Of a DNA stretch of 64,000 nucleotides, positions 54,922-63,597 are shown piece after piece. The translations under genes and the position numbers were made by a program. The stretch is from Labilibaculum sp. (lineage in GTDB: Bacteria > Bacteroidota > Bacteroidia > Bacteroidales > Marinifilaceae): NCBI GenBank assembly GCA_016342745.1, contig JAEINT010000013.1, forward strand, positions 1 through 64,000. Reading direction: 5' to 3'. The notes below the pieces were generated by a model. That model was given only the letters and a program-made list of their open reading frames with translations, was not told the origin of the DNA and made no database searches. Numbering within the stretch: position 1 is the first letter of the stretch; each line of letters begins with the position of its first letter.

Positions 54922-57135
54922 ATGCTATCAAAAGCTTTTTGGCTTAGTTTGGTCTTATCAACAATAAGTTTATCAAGTTATGCTCAGATAATGGGCAATA
55001 ATTTTAATGAAAATGAGCGCCCAAAAATTGGACTTGTCCTTAGTGGTGGAGGGGCCAAAGGTTTTGCCCACGTAGGTGTACTCAAGGTAATTGATGAATT
55101 AGGGATTCCTATTGATTACATTGCTGGAACTAGTATGGGCAGTATTATTGGTGGCTTTTATGCAATTGGTTATTCTGCTACTGATATTGAAAAAATAATT
55201 TTAAATCAGAATTGGGAAGAACTTCTGTCAGATCATGTTTCAAGAAAGTTTGTGCCAATCTATGAAAAAACTGATTTTGAGCGTTACATCTTGTCATTTC
55301 CAATTAAACCAAAAGGGATAGAATTACCAAGTGGTATTGTAGGTGGACAAAATGTGATTAATTTATTTGAGAGTTTAACTATAGATTACCATAACGAGAC
55401 AGATTTCAGTAAACTTCCTATACCATTTTTATGTATTGCTACGGATCTTGAAACTGGAGAAGCTGTTGTTCTTGATGAGGGGTATCTTCCAGAAGCAATG
55501 CGGGCAAGTATGGCAATTCCTACTCTTTTCGAGCCAGTTGAAATTGACGGAAAACTATTGGCAGATGGTGGTATGATTAATAACTTCCCAGTTAAAGAGG
55601 TCCTTAAAATGGGTGCTGATATTGTTATTGGTGTTGATGTTCAGTCAGGAGCAAAATCGAAAAAAGAACTTAAATCTTTATTGGATATTGTAAATCAAAC
55701 AGTCTCTTTGATGGCACTTGCTAATTTTAAAGAGAATGTAAAATATTGTGATATTTATATCAAACCAGATATAAATAATTATTCTGTAGGTAGTTTTGAA
55801 GAAGCAGATTCGTTGATACAAAAAGGAGAAGAGATTGCTAAACAATTTATACCAGCACTAAAAGAATTAAAAGAAAAATATGAATTGGTAGCTCCAATAA
55901 AGAAAACTTATTTGCCTCCAAGTGATACTTCTTCATTTTATTTGAAAAACCTAGAGGTTGTAGGCTTGCATCAAGTAAGTCATTCATTATTAGAAGGAAA
56001 GTTGAATTTGGATATGGATTCTAAGATTAGCTTGTCGGAATTGAAGAATGGAATTAATCGTATTTATGGAAGCCGATATTTTAATCATGTAGATTTTCAG
56101 TTAAAAGGCGAGGAGGAAAAAACTCTTTTACTGAGAGTTAAGGAAAGAACAACGAAACGTTTTAATGTTGGTTTGCATTACGATAGTGATAATAATGCGG
56201 CGGTGCTTCTTAATACCACATTTAGAAATAAATTAAGAAGTGGATCACGCTTATCTTTTGATTTAAAATTATCTGAAAATCCACGATTCAAAACTACCTA
56301 TACAATTGATAATGGTATTAAGCCTGGTCTGAATTTAGAAGCAGAATTTAACGATTCTGAAGTATCTGCTTTTGATGATAATGGAAAGAAGGTTGCTACT
56401 TATGATTTTAACTATATTAAGGCTGATTTTAATATTCATTCAATTATTCGAGAATCATATTCTTTTGGGATAGGTGGAAAAATGGAATACTATAACATTA
56501 ATTCGGATGAAGTTTTAAGTGAGGGAATTATAGATAGGGAAGAGGATTATTTTTTCTCTTACTATGCATTTCTTAATATCGATTCGCATGATAAGGCATA
56601 TTATCCTAAAAAAGGCATGTGTTTATACGGAGAGTATAAGTTGGTAACCAATAATGGTGCGAGTTTGGATGGAATGGAAAGACCAGCTTCTGTTGCCTAT
56701 ATGAAATTTAATAAAGCCATAAGTGTTAATCCTAACTTCACTGTTTATCCTCAGTTTTATGGTCGAGTAGTATGGGGAAAAAATATACCTGGTTTTTATC
56801 AGTCTTATACTGGAGGTATGGATAAATCAGATTATTTTGACATTCAAATACCTTTTGTGGGTTTGGATAGATTTCAGTTTTCATCGACAAATGCATTTGT
56901 ATTTCGAAGTGATTTTCAATACGAATTGTTTAAAAATAATTATTTGATATTAAAAGCCAACGCTGGAAAATTGGTGGAGGATGTTGATTCTAGCTTAAGC
57001 GAAGGAAAGTGGATTAAAGGCATCGGCTTAACTTATTCGTACAATAGTTTAATTGGGCCAATTGAATTTTCCTTAACGCACTCGGATGAAAAAGAAGGGA
57101 TTTCGAATTATGTGAATTTGGGATTTTGGTTTTAA
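54922..57135 (+). CDS. Outer-membrane patatin-like phospholipase
   Basis: 737 residues with a signal peptide (to about 22, SSYAQ). The patatin domain (about 34-320) has the oxyanion motif SGGGAKGFAHVG, the nucleophile Ser71 (GTSMGS) and the catalytic Asp215 (ADGGMINNFP). It is followed by a POTRA-like segment (about 330-405; LEVVGLHQVSHSLLEGKLNL) and a beta-barrel of the Omp85/BamA-like type ending in YVNLGFWF. PlpD of Pseudomonas has the same order. It likely hydrolyses phospholipids or lipid esters at the envelope, with the lipase domain in the periplasm or exposed at the surface. It lies 31 bases after the GAF gene. Confidence 0.88.
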   Translation: MLSKAFWLSLVLSTISLSSYAQIMGNNFNENERPKIGLVLSGGGAKGFAHVGVLKVIDELGIPIDYIAGTSMGSIIGGFYAIGYSATDIEKIILNQNWEELLSDHVSRKFVPIYEKTDFERYILSFPIKPKGIELPSGIVGGQNVINLFESLTIDYHNETDFSKLPIPFLCIATDLETGEAVVLDEGYLPEAMRASMAIPTLFEPVEIDGKLLADGGMINNFPVKEVLKMGADIVIGVDVQSGAKSKKELKSLLDIVNQTVSLMALANFKENVKYCDIYIKPDINNYSVGSFEEADSLIQKGEEIAKQFIPALKELKEKYELVAPIKKTYLPPSDTSSFYLKNLEVVGLHQVSHSLLEGKLNLDMDSKISLSELKNGINRIYGSRYFNHVDFQLKGEEEKTLLLRVKERTTKRFNVGLHYDSDNNAAVLLNTTFRNKLRSGSRLSFDLKLSENPRFKTTYTIDNGIKPGLNLEAEFNDSEVSAFDDNGKKVATYDFNYIKADFNIHSIIRESYSFGIGGKMEYYNINSDEVLSEGIIDREEDYFFSYYAFLNIDSHDKAYYPKKGMCLYGEYKLVTNNGASLDGMERPASVAYMKFNKAISVNPNFTVYPQFYGRVVWGKNIPGFYQSYTGGMDKSDYFDIQIPFVGLDRFQFSSTNAFVFRSDFQYELFKNNYLILKANAGKLVEDVDSSLSEGKWIKGIGLTYSYNSLIGPIEFSLTHSDEKEGISNYVNLGFWF

Positions 57136-57152
57136 AGTTTAGGATTATAGTT

Positions 57153-58208
57153 ATGTGGAGATTATTCTGTTTATTACTTGTTGTTTTTATTACTGGACCT
57201 AATATACTGGCTCAGGATAAAGTTGATAGTACTAAGTTTGATTGGAATCCAAGTGTCATAGGTGGTGGACCGGTGCGCGGCTTAGAAGTTTCTTATCATT
57301 CCAATTCCGATTTTGATGTGAATTCAACATCTAGCTTGTATGGCAATGGAAAGGGAATGATTGATTATAACCGCGTTTTTAAAACAAAATTACGTTTTCC
57401 TGTTTTAATTAAAGATAAGCTTGCAATTGCGGGAGGTTTCGAGTATAGTGATGAAGAATTTCATTTCAAGAATATTGATGGAAATAAGTACCCCCTGTAC
57501 CAGAGTTTGAATCAGAAAAATTTAAAGAGCATTGGTGGAAATGTTTATGTAATGACTCAGTTGAAGGAGAATCGATTTTTTCTCTTTCGTTTTAGTGCTC
57601 GACTTAAGGGCGATTATTGGAAAGAACATATTGGGAATGTAAACAAGTATACCTTTCTAAAAATGGAATTAAGTCCAATTATAGGATGGAAGGTAAATCC
57701 TAAAAAATCCTGGGGTGTAGGAATTGCTTACTCCTATACTTTTGGAGATCCTTTAGTGTTTCCTGTTTTTGTATACAATCATTCTTTTGCAGATAAATGG
57801 GGAGTTGAAGCCTTTTTGCCTGCAAGAATAAAGTTGCGATATCAAGCCTCTAAGCTTTGTTTTATAAATGCAAAAGCAAAATTAAATGGAGGTAGTTATA
57901 GTATTCATTTTGATGATCCTGAGTTAAGTGATTTTAAAACTCTAGAATTTAGACGTTCTGATGTTAATTTTTGTTTGGAAATCGAAAAAGGTATTACTGA
58001 TTGGTTATGGACTTCGGTTGAATCAGGATATCGAACCAATATTAATTTTGATGTGACAAATAAGAATCATGCCTTAAGCTTGTCAGGTAGTAAATTAACT
58101 AAAGAAGACAACATTATTGACTCTTACGCTAAAGGAGGAATGTTCTTAAAATTTTCTGTCTTTATCGTACCATCCAAATCACTTCTAAAAAAGGTAGGCA
58201 TTAGATAG
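57153..58208 (+). CDS. Outer-membrane beta-barrel protein (DUF6268-like)
   Basis: About 351 residues from the ATG at 57153 (MWRLFCLLLVVFITGPNILA, a signal peptide); an upstream in-frame start would overlap the patatin gene. The mature part is a series of amphipathic strands with Tyr/Phe-rich ends (YSYTFGDPLVFPVFVYNHSF, LSPIIGWKVNPKKSWGVGIA), typical of 12-14-stranded barrels, and it matches my memory of the DUF6268 outer-membrane family. There is no plug or enzyme motif. Function is unknown. It lies 17 bases after the patatin gene and may be co-transcribed. Confidence 0.65.
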   Translation: MWRLFCLLLVVFITGPNILAQDKVDSTKFDWNPSVIGGGPVRGLEVSYHSNSDFDVNSTSSLYGNGKGMIDYNRVFKTKLRFPVLIKDKLAIAGGFEYSDEEFHFKNIDGNKYPLYQSLNQKNLKSIGGNVYVMTQLKENRFFLFRFSARLKGDYWKEHIGNVNKYTFLKMELSPIIGWKVNPKKSWGVGIAYSYTFGDPLVFPVFVYNHSFADKWGVEAFLPARIKLRYQASKLCFINAKAKLNGGSYSIHFDDPELSDFKTLEFRRSDVNFCLEIEKGITDWLWTSVESGYRTNINFDVTNKNHALSLSGSKLTKEDNIIDSYAKGGMFLKFSVFIVPSKSLLKKVGIR

Positions 58209-58214
58209 AAAAGC

Positions 58215-58250
58215 AAGAGCAATATCTTATTTAAAAATATTGCTCTTTTA
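58215..58250. terminator. Bidirectional terminator between convergent genes
   Basis: AAGAGCAATAT (58215-58225) and ATATTGCTCTT (58237-58247) form an 11-bp stem with an 11-base loop and flanking A and T runs, ending the barrel-protein gene from the left and lysA from the right. Confidence 0.75.
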
Positions 58251-58254
58251 ATGC

Positions 58255-59409
58255 TTATAAGTTGTTTGAGAAAATCGAAGGTGCAATATCTCTTAGGTTG
58301 TATCTTGACGCCATTGCTTCACCATAAGCACCAGCACTTCGAATTGCTATCAAGTCATTTCTTTTGGTTGCCGGTAACTCTACCGCTTTACCAAAACAAT
58401 CCGATGATTCACAAATTGGACCAACTACATCGTAATTCTCATTCTCTCCATTAGAGCTAATGTTTTCTATTTTGTGATAAGCTTGGTACAATGCTGGGCG
58501 AAGTAATTCGGTCATGCCTGCATCTAAAATGGCAAATTTTGTGTTAACCCCATTCTTCACATACAAAACCTTACTAATTAGGCTGCCACACTGTGCAACC
58601 ATCGAACGACCTAGTTCAAAGTGAAGTTCTTGATTAGATGAAAGGTCTAGAAAATCATTAAAGATTTTAAAAAAGGTCTCAAAATCAGGAATAGAATTTT
58701 CGTCTGGCTGATTGTAATCTACACCATAACCACCTCCAACATTGATGTGGTCAACAAGTATTTGTCGATCGATAAACCATTGCTTTATCTCATTAATTCG
58801 AAGGCATAGACCTTTAAAAACGCTTAAATCAGTAATTTGAGAACCAATATGGAAGTGCAAGCCGATTAATTCGATGTTTTTGAATGTAGCCAAACTTTCT
58901 ACCACATTCTCAAATTCCCATCTGCTAATTCCAAACTTGTTTTCTTCTACTCCTGTTGTAATGTAATGATGCGTATTAGCATTTACATTTGGGTTGATGC
59001 GTATGGCAATTTTTGCAACTTTATTACTTTCGGCTGCCAATTCATTTATCAGTTCCATTTCTGGGATTGATTCACAATTAAAACAGAATATTTCTGATTC
59101 TAAAGCGGTTTGAATTTCTTGATCGGATTTTCCGACTCCAGCATAAACAATTTGATTTGCCTGAAACCCTGTTTCTAGAGATCTTTTAATTTCGTTACCA
59201 CTCACGCAATCGGCACCAAAGCCATAAGATTGAACGGTGGACATTATTGTTGGATTTGCATTTGCCTTTACAGCGTAATGCACATGATATCCATATTTTG
59301 ATGATTCTCTTTTGACTAATTCCAATGTATTTTGGAGAACCTCCATATCATAGTAGTAAAATGGAGTTGGTAGCGTTGAGAATTCGCTAACTTTTGAGCT
59401 GCTAAACAT
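58255..59409 (-). CDS. lysA: Diaminopimelate decarboxylase
   Basis: 384 residues. The PLP-binding Lys48 lies in YHVHYAVKANANP, and HFHIGSQ, INVGGGYGVDY, FELGRSMVAQCG and CESSDCFGK are the DAPDC signature strands and the C-terminal cysteine-containing active-site motif. The enzyme removes CO2 from meso-diaminopimelate to give L-lysine in the cytosol. The gene is 26 bases after lysC, the first enzyme of the pathway, so the two can be controlled together. Confidence 0.95.
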   Translation of the reverse strand: MFSSSKVSEFSTLPTPFYYYDMEVLQNTLELVKRESSKYGYHVHYAVKANANPTIMSTVQSYGFGADCVSGNEIKRSLETGFQANQIVYAGVGKSDQEIQTALESEIFCFNCESIPEMELINELAAESNKVAKIAIRINPNVNANTHHYITTGVEENKFGISRWEFENVVESLATFKNIELIGLHFHIGSQITDLSVFKGLCLRINEIKQWFIDRQILVDHINVGGGYGVDYNQPDENSIPDFETFFKIFNDFLDLSSNQELHFELGRSMVAQCGSLISKVLYVKNGVNTKFAILDAGMTELLRPALYQAYHKIENISSNGENENYDVVGPICESSDCFGKAVELPATKRNDLIAIRSAGAYGEAMASRYNLRDIAPSIFSNNL

Positions 59410-59435
59410 GATGAAATAAATTGTAGGTACAACAA

Positions 59436-60746
59436 CTAAAATAAATGATTACTTAAGGCTCTTAATGCCTTTACCTTGTCTTCCTGGTTTACCAAAACCG
59501 AAATATTGTGTTTGCTTCCTCCATAGGAAATCATACGCAATGGAATATCTTCAAGAGCTTCCATTACCTTTTTAGCACTTCCTGCAGATTCGGAAATGAA
59601 GTCTCCTACTACACAAATAATCGATTGGTCATAGTCTATTTCAACAGCACCAAATTTAACAAGCTCAGATTCTATTTCTGAAATGTGAGTAGAATCATCA
59701 ACAGTTAGAGAAATCGCAACCTCCGATGTGGTAATCATATCAATAGGAGTCTTGTAAATCTCAAATATTTCGAAGACTTTACGAAGAAACCCATAGGCTA
59801 AAAGCATTCTTCCTGATTTTATTTTAACTGCTGTAATGCCATCTTTAGCTGCAATTGCCTTAATTCCTTTGCCCTCTAATGCGTCAGAGATCAAAGTTCC
59901 TTCATCCGAGGGACTCAAAGTGTTCTTTAAACGAACAGGAATGCTCCATTGTTTGCACGGAACAATACTGGAAGGGTGCATTATTTTTGCGCCAAAATAA
60001 GCAAGCTCGGCTGCTTCATCAAATGATAGCTGCTTTAAGGCTCTGGTATTTTCTACGCAACGAGGGTCGTTGTTGTGAAATCCATCAATATCAGTCCAAA
60101 TCTGAACTTCTTCTGATTGAATTGCTGCACCAATAAGAGAGGCCGTATAATCACTTCCACCTCGCTTTAAATTATCAACTTCGCCATAAATGTTTCTGCA
60201 TATAAAACCTTGCGTAATAAATAACTTTTGGTTTGTATGTTGGCTCAGTTCTCGCTCAATATTTTCTTTAATATAATAGGAATCTGGCTCACCATCTTTG
60301 TCTATACGCATAAAGCTAAGGGCAGGAAGTAATACCGAATCAACACCTATTTCACTAAGGTAATAATGAAAAAAAGCTGTTGAAATTAATTCTCCTTGTG
60401 CCAAAATTGCTTTCTCTTGTAAAACCGTAAAGCTTCGATAAACAAAGTTTCGTATGTAGTTAAAGTGCGATGTAATCAACTCATTACCTTTCGATTTGCC
60501 TTCTTCGCTTTTGAATAATTCTTCTATTCTTTCTCTGTATTTACCTTCTAATTCGGTAATCTTTTCATCCGCCTTTTCCATTTCTTTATTGTAAAGAAAT
60601 TCGGTTATTTCTACCAACGAATTTGTTGTTCCAGCCATTGCAGACAGAACAATTATTCTGGGCTCATCACTTTGAACCAGTTGAGCAAGATTTTGAATCC
60701 TTTCAGGTGATCCAACGGAAGTACCACCAAACTTTAAAACTTTCAT
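59436..60746 (-). CDS. lysC: Aspartate kinase (lysine-pathway, monofunctional)
   Basis: 436 residues. Starts with MKVLKFGGTSVGSPERIQNL, carrying the KFGGTS nucleotide motif; FITQGFICRN, GGSDYTASLIGAAI, WTDIDGFHNNDPR and ELAYFGAKIMHPSSI are kinase-domain signatures. Two ACT domains follow (about 300-436; TAVKIKSGRMLLAY, IDMITTSEVAISLTVDD, and the second ending in LFNH-like strands). It phosphorylates L-aspartate, the first step toward lysine, threonine and methionine, and no homoserine dehydrogenase domain is attached. The ACT domains imply feedback inhibition. The upstream 337-base region holds a terminator-like hairpin and a lysine-rich short ORF. Confidence 0.95.
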   Translation of the reverse strand: MKVLKFGGTSVGSPERIQNLAQLVQSDEPRIIVLSAMAGTTNSLVEITEFLYNKEMEKADEKITELEGKYRERIEELFKSEEGKSKGNELITSHFNYIRNFVYRSFTVLQEKAILAQGELISTAFFHYYLSEIGVDSVLLPALSFMRIDKDGEPDSYYIKENIERELSQHTNQKLFITQGFICRNIYGEVDNLKRGGSDYTASLIGAAIQSEEVQIWTDIDGFHNNDPRCVENTRALKQLSFDEAAELAYFGAKIMHPSSIVPCKQWSIPVRLKNTLSPSDEGTLISDALEGKGIKAIAAKDGITAVKIKSGRMLLAYGFLRKVFEIFEIYKTPIDMITTSEVAISLTVDDSTHISEIESELVKFGAVEIDYDQSIICVVGDFISESAGSAKKVMEALEDIPLRMISYGGSKHNISVLVNQEDKVKALRALSNHLF

Positions 60747-60849
60747 TACTTCTTGTTTTTAAATTGTTATCTCTTTTGATAGAAGGAATAACAGATTGAC
60801 CTCAATTTATCCTCAAATAGTATAGAGGTATGGTTATAGTTAATAGTTC

Positions 60850-60879
60850 AAAAAAAGCCTGCAGAATTTCTGCAGGCTT
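60850..60879 (-). terminator. Terminator or attenuator upstream of lysC
   Basis: On the minus strand AAGCCTGCAGAA and TTCTGCAGGCTT form a 12-bp stem (60855-60879 with an AATTT-like centre), followed by seven T residues (60850-60856 on the plus strand as A). It lies 104 bases before the lysC ATG. It may end the MIF-gene transcript, or act as a conditional terminator of a lysC leader. Confidence 0.7.
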
Positions 60880-60923
60880 ATATATCTTTTCGATAGCGTT
60901 ACATTAATTCATACATAGGAGCG

Positions 60924-60977
60924 TCAAGAACGTTTATTGCGTTTATATAGCTTCTTATATGTGAAAAAATGAGTCAT
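60924..60977 (-). CDS. Possible lysine-rich leader peptide
   Basis: A 17-residue reading frame, MTHFFTYKKLYKRNKRS, with four lysines (residues 8, 9, 12 and 15) and three arginines/other polar residues. It ends 45 bases before the terminator-like hairpin and about 180 bases before lysC on the same strand, the layout of a ribosome-mediated attenuator. There is no strong ribosome-binding site, no clear promoter just upstream, and its short length makes chance occurrence possible, so confidence is low. No lysine-riboswitch features are recognisable. The rest of 60747-61083 shows nothing more. Confidence 0.25.
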   Translation of the reverse strand: MTHFFTYKKLYKRNKRS

Positions 60978-61083
60978 CGAGTTATCTTTTTTGTTTGATG
61001 GTGTAAAGTTGTGTAAAATATTCCTAAAAACAATAAAAAATACTCACAATGTTAAAAAATTAACTAATCTTTAAATAAAAATG

Positions 61084-61428
61084 CTAAAAAAGAATGCCAT
61101 TCCAACCCCAAAATCCTCTTGGAACATCCATAAACTCTACGAATACTCGATCTTTTGCGATTTTTAGTTTTTCTTCAGCTAGGCAAGCAAATTTATTCGA
61201 TAGGTCTTTTGTTTTTGTATCTGGAAGTCCAATACTTTTTAATTGTAAAAATATTGCGGGTTCAGTAACGCCTCCTAGAGTCATTTCTACTTTAGGTTCA
61301 AAAGCAGTCATGACATACTTTTCGGGTTTACCTAATTCAAAAGAGATAAGCGTTGAACACTCTTTTAAAAAAGTTTGTTGCTTTCTGCTTGAGAAACTCT
61401 TGTTTGTTTGAACTTTTAAATAGGGCAT
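61084..61428 (-). CDS. MIF/phenylpyruvate tautomerase-like protein
   Basis: 114 residues, the standard MIF length, from the ATG at 61428 so that Pro2 becomes the N-terminal catalytic base (MPYLKVQTNKSF). VMTAFEPKVEMTLGGVTEPA, IFLQLKSIGLPD and the C-terminal RVFVEFMDVPRGFWGWNGIL follow the MIF/D-dopachrome tautomerase pattern, including the GWNG end. The longer in-frame start would bury Pro2 and is rejected. Activity as a keto-enol tautomerase is expected, but its role in bacteria is not settled. Confidence 0.88.
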   Translation of the reverse strand: MPYLKVQTNKSFSSRKQQTFLKECSTLISFELGKPEKYVMTAFEPKVEMTLGGVTEPAIFLQLKSIGLPDTKTKDLSNKFACLAEEKLKIAKDRVFVEFMDVPRGFWGWNGILF

Positions 61429-61552
61429 AAGTAAAAGCTTAAGAAGACATTTATTGTAAAGCAAAATGCTCTTCGTTTGTTAGTAAAATAGTTAGTTGCG
61501 ACTCTTAAGTTATTATTAAAGGTTTGAATAACAAAATTATAGAAATACTTCT

Positions 61553-61909
61553 TTATTTGTTCTGCACTTCTTTAGCAGCATTTTCAATGTTTTTTTTTGA
61601 ATTACCAACGAATATTTTTTCATTTACAATTAGAACGGGGCGCTTTAGAAATGTATACTCCTTCAAAATGTAATTTTTGTAATCATCTTCGTTTAGGCTT
61701 TTTTCTTTTAAGCCTAGTTCTTTATATTTCATTGCTCTTCGGCTGAATAAACTCTCGTAACTTCCTGATAATTGAGCCATTTCATCAAGTTGATCAGCAG
61801 TGATTTGCTCTAGTTTAATGTCTTGTAGTATAAAATTGGCGCTTAAATTCAATTCTTTAATAATTCGCTGACAAGTTGTGCAGTTTCCTAAGTGATATAT
61901 TTTCTTCAT
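61553..61909 (-). CDS. ArsC/Spx-family thioredoxin-like protein
   Basis: 118 residues. MKKIYHLGNCTTCQRIIKEL gives a CxxC motif (Cys10-Cys13), where ArsC-type arsenate reductases have CxxS/CxxC; the rest (DEMAQLSGSYESLFSRRAMK, LKRPVLIVNEKIFVGNSKKN) matches the ArsC/Spx fold including the RPI-like loop. It could be a stress-related thiol protein rather than an arsenate reductase, since no arsR or arsB gene is near. It directly follows the LysR gene (1 base). Confidence 0.85.
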   Translation of the reverse strand: MKKIYHLGNCTTCQRIIKELNLSANFILQDIKLEQITADQLDEMAQLSGSYESLFSRRAMKYKELGLKEKSLNEDDYKNYILKEYTFLKRPVLIVNEKIFVGNSKKNIENAAKEVQNK

Positions 61910-61910
61910 T

Positions 61911-62810
61911 TTATTTGTTTTTATTACTGATGATTTTTTCTATTATTTCTTCTACTTGATTTAAATTTTTGCTTTGTGTTTGAATGGCAAAATAGTTCTC
62001 ATAGTAAGTTGTCTGTACACCTTGCCATAACTCTCTAATTTCTCCTTGTTCAAGTAATTCTTCACAAATGCTTAATGGCAAAAGACAAAGTCCATTATTT
62101 TGCTGAACAGCACTAATTATTGCAATCAGGTTTGGAATCACATATCGTGGTTTAAAATAAGGACGTTTTTTGAAATTATCCATCCAAAACGATTTTATAG
62201 CTTCCATTTTGTATGAATAGGAGTACCAGTTTTGCTCACTTAGCCATTTTTCGGCATCTTTCATTTTTCTTTCGTAAATGAAACGGTTAAAGGGAACGGT
62301 ATCAAGATTCTTACTACAAACCAAAAGTAAAGCTTCTTTGCAAAGATGCTTGTATTCAATATGCTGATAGGTGACTTGTTTATTCGTAATGATTAGGTCA
62401 AGCTGCTTTTTGAATATTTTATCTTGCAATTCGTCTGTTTCACCAAAAGTGAATTCAACATTCATTTCGAGTTGATCGAGAATAGGCGCAAAAATATGTC
62501 CAAAGGTTTCCATTGGCATTCCTACTTTTGCTGTAGGTCTGTTTTTTAAAGTTCTTCGTTTAAAATTTTCTTCTGTTTTTTCCAATTGTATAATGGCATC
62601 TTCAATTTGATTATACAACTGAATTCCATGAGAAGTTGGAAGCATTTTACGGGGTTTTCGCTCAAATAGTTTAACGCCCATATAAGTTTCTAATGATGTA
62701 AGCTGTTGGCTTACTCCAGGTTGTGTTAGTAATAATGTTTCGGCAGCACCCGTTAAAGTACCACGTTCATATATTGCTTTAAATGATCTATACCATTCAA
62801 GATTTACCAT
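61911..62810 (-). CDS. LysR-family regulator divergent from DJ-1/ADH genes
   Basis: 299 residues. The winged helix (about 1-60; YERGTLTGAAETLLLTQPGV) is followed by a PBP-like effector domain. Unlike the other LysR in this window it faces a divergent operon (DJ-1-like and alcohol dehydrogenase), the classical arrangement for control of that operon, and it is co-directional with the ArsC/Spx-like gene. An inducer of aldehyde, electrophile or thiol type would suit the neighbours. Confidence 0.88.
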   Translation of the reverse strand: MVNLEWYRSFKAIYERGTLTGAAETLLLTQPGVSQQLTSLETYMGVKLFERKPRKMLPTSHGIQLYNQIEDAIIQLEKTEENFKRRTLKNRPTAKVGMPMETFGHIFAPILDQLEMNVEFTFGETDELQDKIFKKQLDLIITNKQVTYQHIEYKHLCKEALLLVCSKNLDTVPFNRFIYERKMKDAEKWLSEQNWYSYSYKMEAIKSFWMDNFKKRPYFKPRYVIPNLIAIISAVQQNNGLCLLPLSICEELLEQGEIRELWQGVQTTYYENYFAIQTQSKNLNQVEEIIEKIISNKNK

Positions 62811-62874
62811 ATGCTATAAATAAATTTATATAAATGTATAAAAAGAATAACTTTATTTATACAAATAGGAGCCT

Positions 62875-62882
62875 TAAGTTTG
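62875..62882 (+). promoter_or_regulatory. Bacteroidota-type -7 promoter box
   Basis: TAAGTTTG fits the TAnnTTTG -7 consensus used by Bacteroidota sigma factors and lies 21 bases before the DJ-1-like ATG, in the 93-base divergent gap with the LysR gene. AT-rich inverted stretches (ATAAAT/ATTTAT around 62820) upstream could be LysR sites. Confidence 0.5.
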
Positions 62883-62903
62883 TATCAAAATATTTAAAGT
62901 GTT

Positions 62904-63575
62904 ATGCCAAAAGTTTTATTCGCCTTAACAAGTCATTTTAAAGACAAGCATGGATGGGAATCAGGATGCTATGTGTTAGAAGTTGCAGTGCCTTATTTTT
63001 ATCTCGTGAAGAATGGAATTGAAATTGATTTTATATCACCAAAAGGGGGTACGGTTCCAGTAAAAAAGTTGGATTTAGATGATCCAAAGGTTCAAAGCTT
63101 TTTAAAAGATAAAGACGCAAAAGAGAAATTTTACAATTCAAAACTTCCTAGTGAGGTTCAGGCAGAAGACTATGATGCGATTTACTATCCAGGAGGACAT
63201 GGTGTAGTTTTTGATTTGCCGCATAATGAAGAGATAGCAAGTATTGCAGAGCAAATTTATTCTAATGGGGGTGTTGTTTGTGCCGTCTGTCATGGTTCTG
63301 CTGGTTTGCTAAACATTAAAAAGTCCGATGGTAGTTTTCTTCTTGATGGGAAGAATGCAACTGGTTTTAGCAATTGTGAAGAAGAGGCAATTGGAACGGA
63401 TACAAAAGTTCCTTTTTTGTTGGAAACAGCTCTGAAAGAAAAAGGGGCGAACTATTCTTGCATTGCGAATTGGCAGGAATATGTTGTAGTCGATGGTAGA
63501 TTAATTACAGGACAAAACCCAGCATCTGATTTGAAAATGGCAAAAGAATTAGTGAAAATATTACAAAAAAAATAA
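62904..63575 (+). CDS. DJ-1/Hsp31-like protein
   Basis: 223 residues. The nucleophile elbow VVCAVCHGSAGLL has Cys129 followed by His130, and HGWESGCYVLEVAVPYFYLV plus YYPGGHGVVFDLPHN are the motifs of the Hsp31/YDR533C-type class I glutamine amidotransferase-like proteins, with the acidic residue expected from GWESG...E. Members act as glutathione-independent glyoxalases or chaperones against aldehyde stress. Directly upstream of an alcohol dehydrogenase, a role in methylglyoxal removal is plausible. Confidence 0.88.
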   Translation: MPKVLFALTSHFKDKHGWESGCYVLEVAVPYFYLVKNGIEIDFISPKGGTVPVKKLDLDDPKVQSFLKDKDAKEKFYNSKLPSEVQAEDYDAIYYPGGHGVVFDLPHNEEIASIAEQIYSNGGVVCAVCHGSAGLLNIKKSDGSFLLDGKNATGFSNCEEEAIGTDTKVPFLLETALKEKGANYSCIANWQEYVVVDGRLITGQNPASDLKMAKELVKILQKK

Positions 63576-63597
63576 ATACTTAAAACAGATATAAAAG

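Noticed and set aside
60747-61083. A lysine riboswitch (L-box) upstream of lysC
   Set aside because: The region is AT-rich and I cannot find the conserved multi-helix core; only a single terminator-like stem and a short Lys-rich frame are visible.
61553-61909. An arsenate-resistance operon, from the ArsC-like protein
   Set aside because: No arsR, arsB or acr3-like gene is adjacent, and the motif is CTTC beside a LysR gene, which fits Spx-like or general thiol proteins as well.
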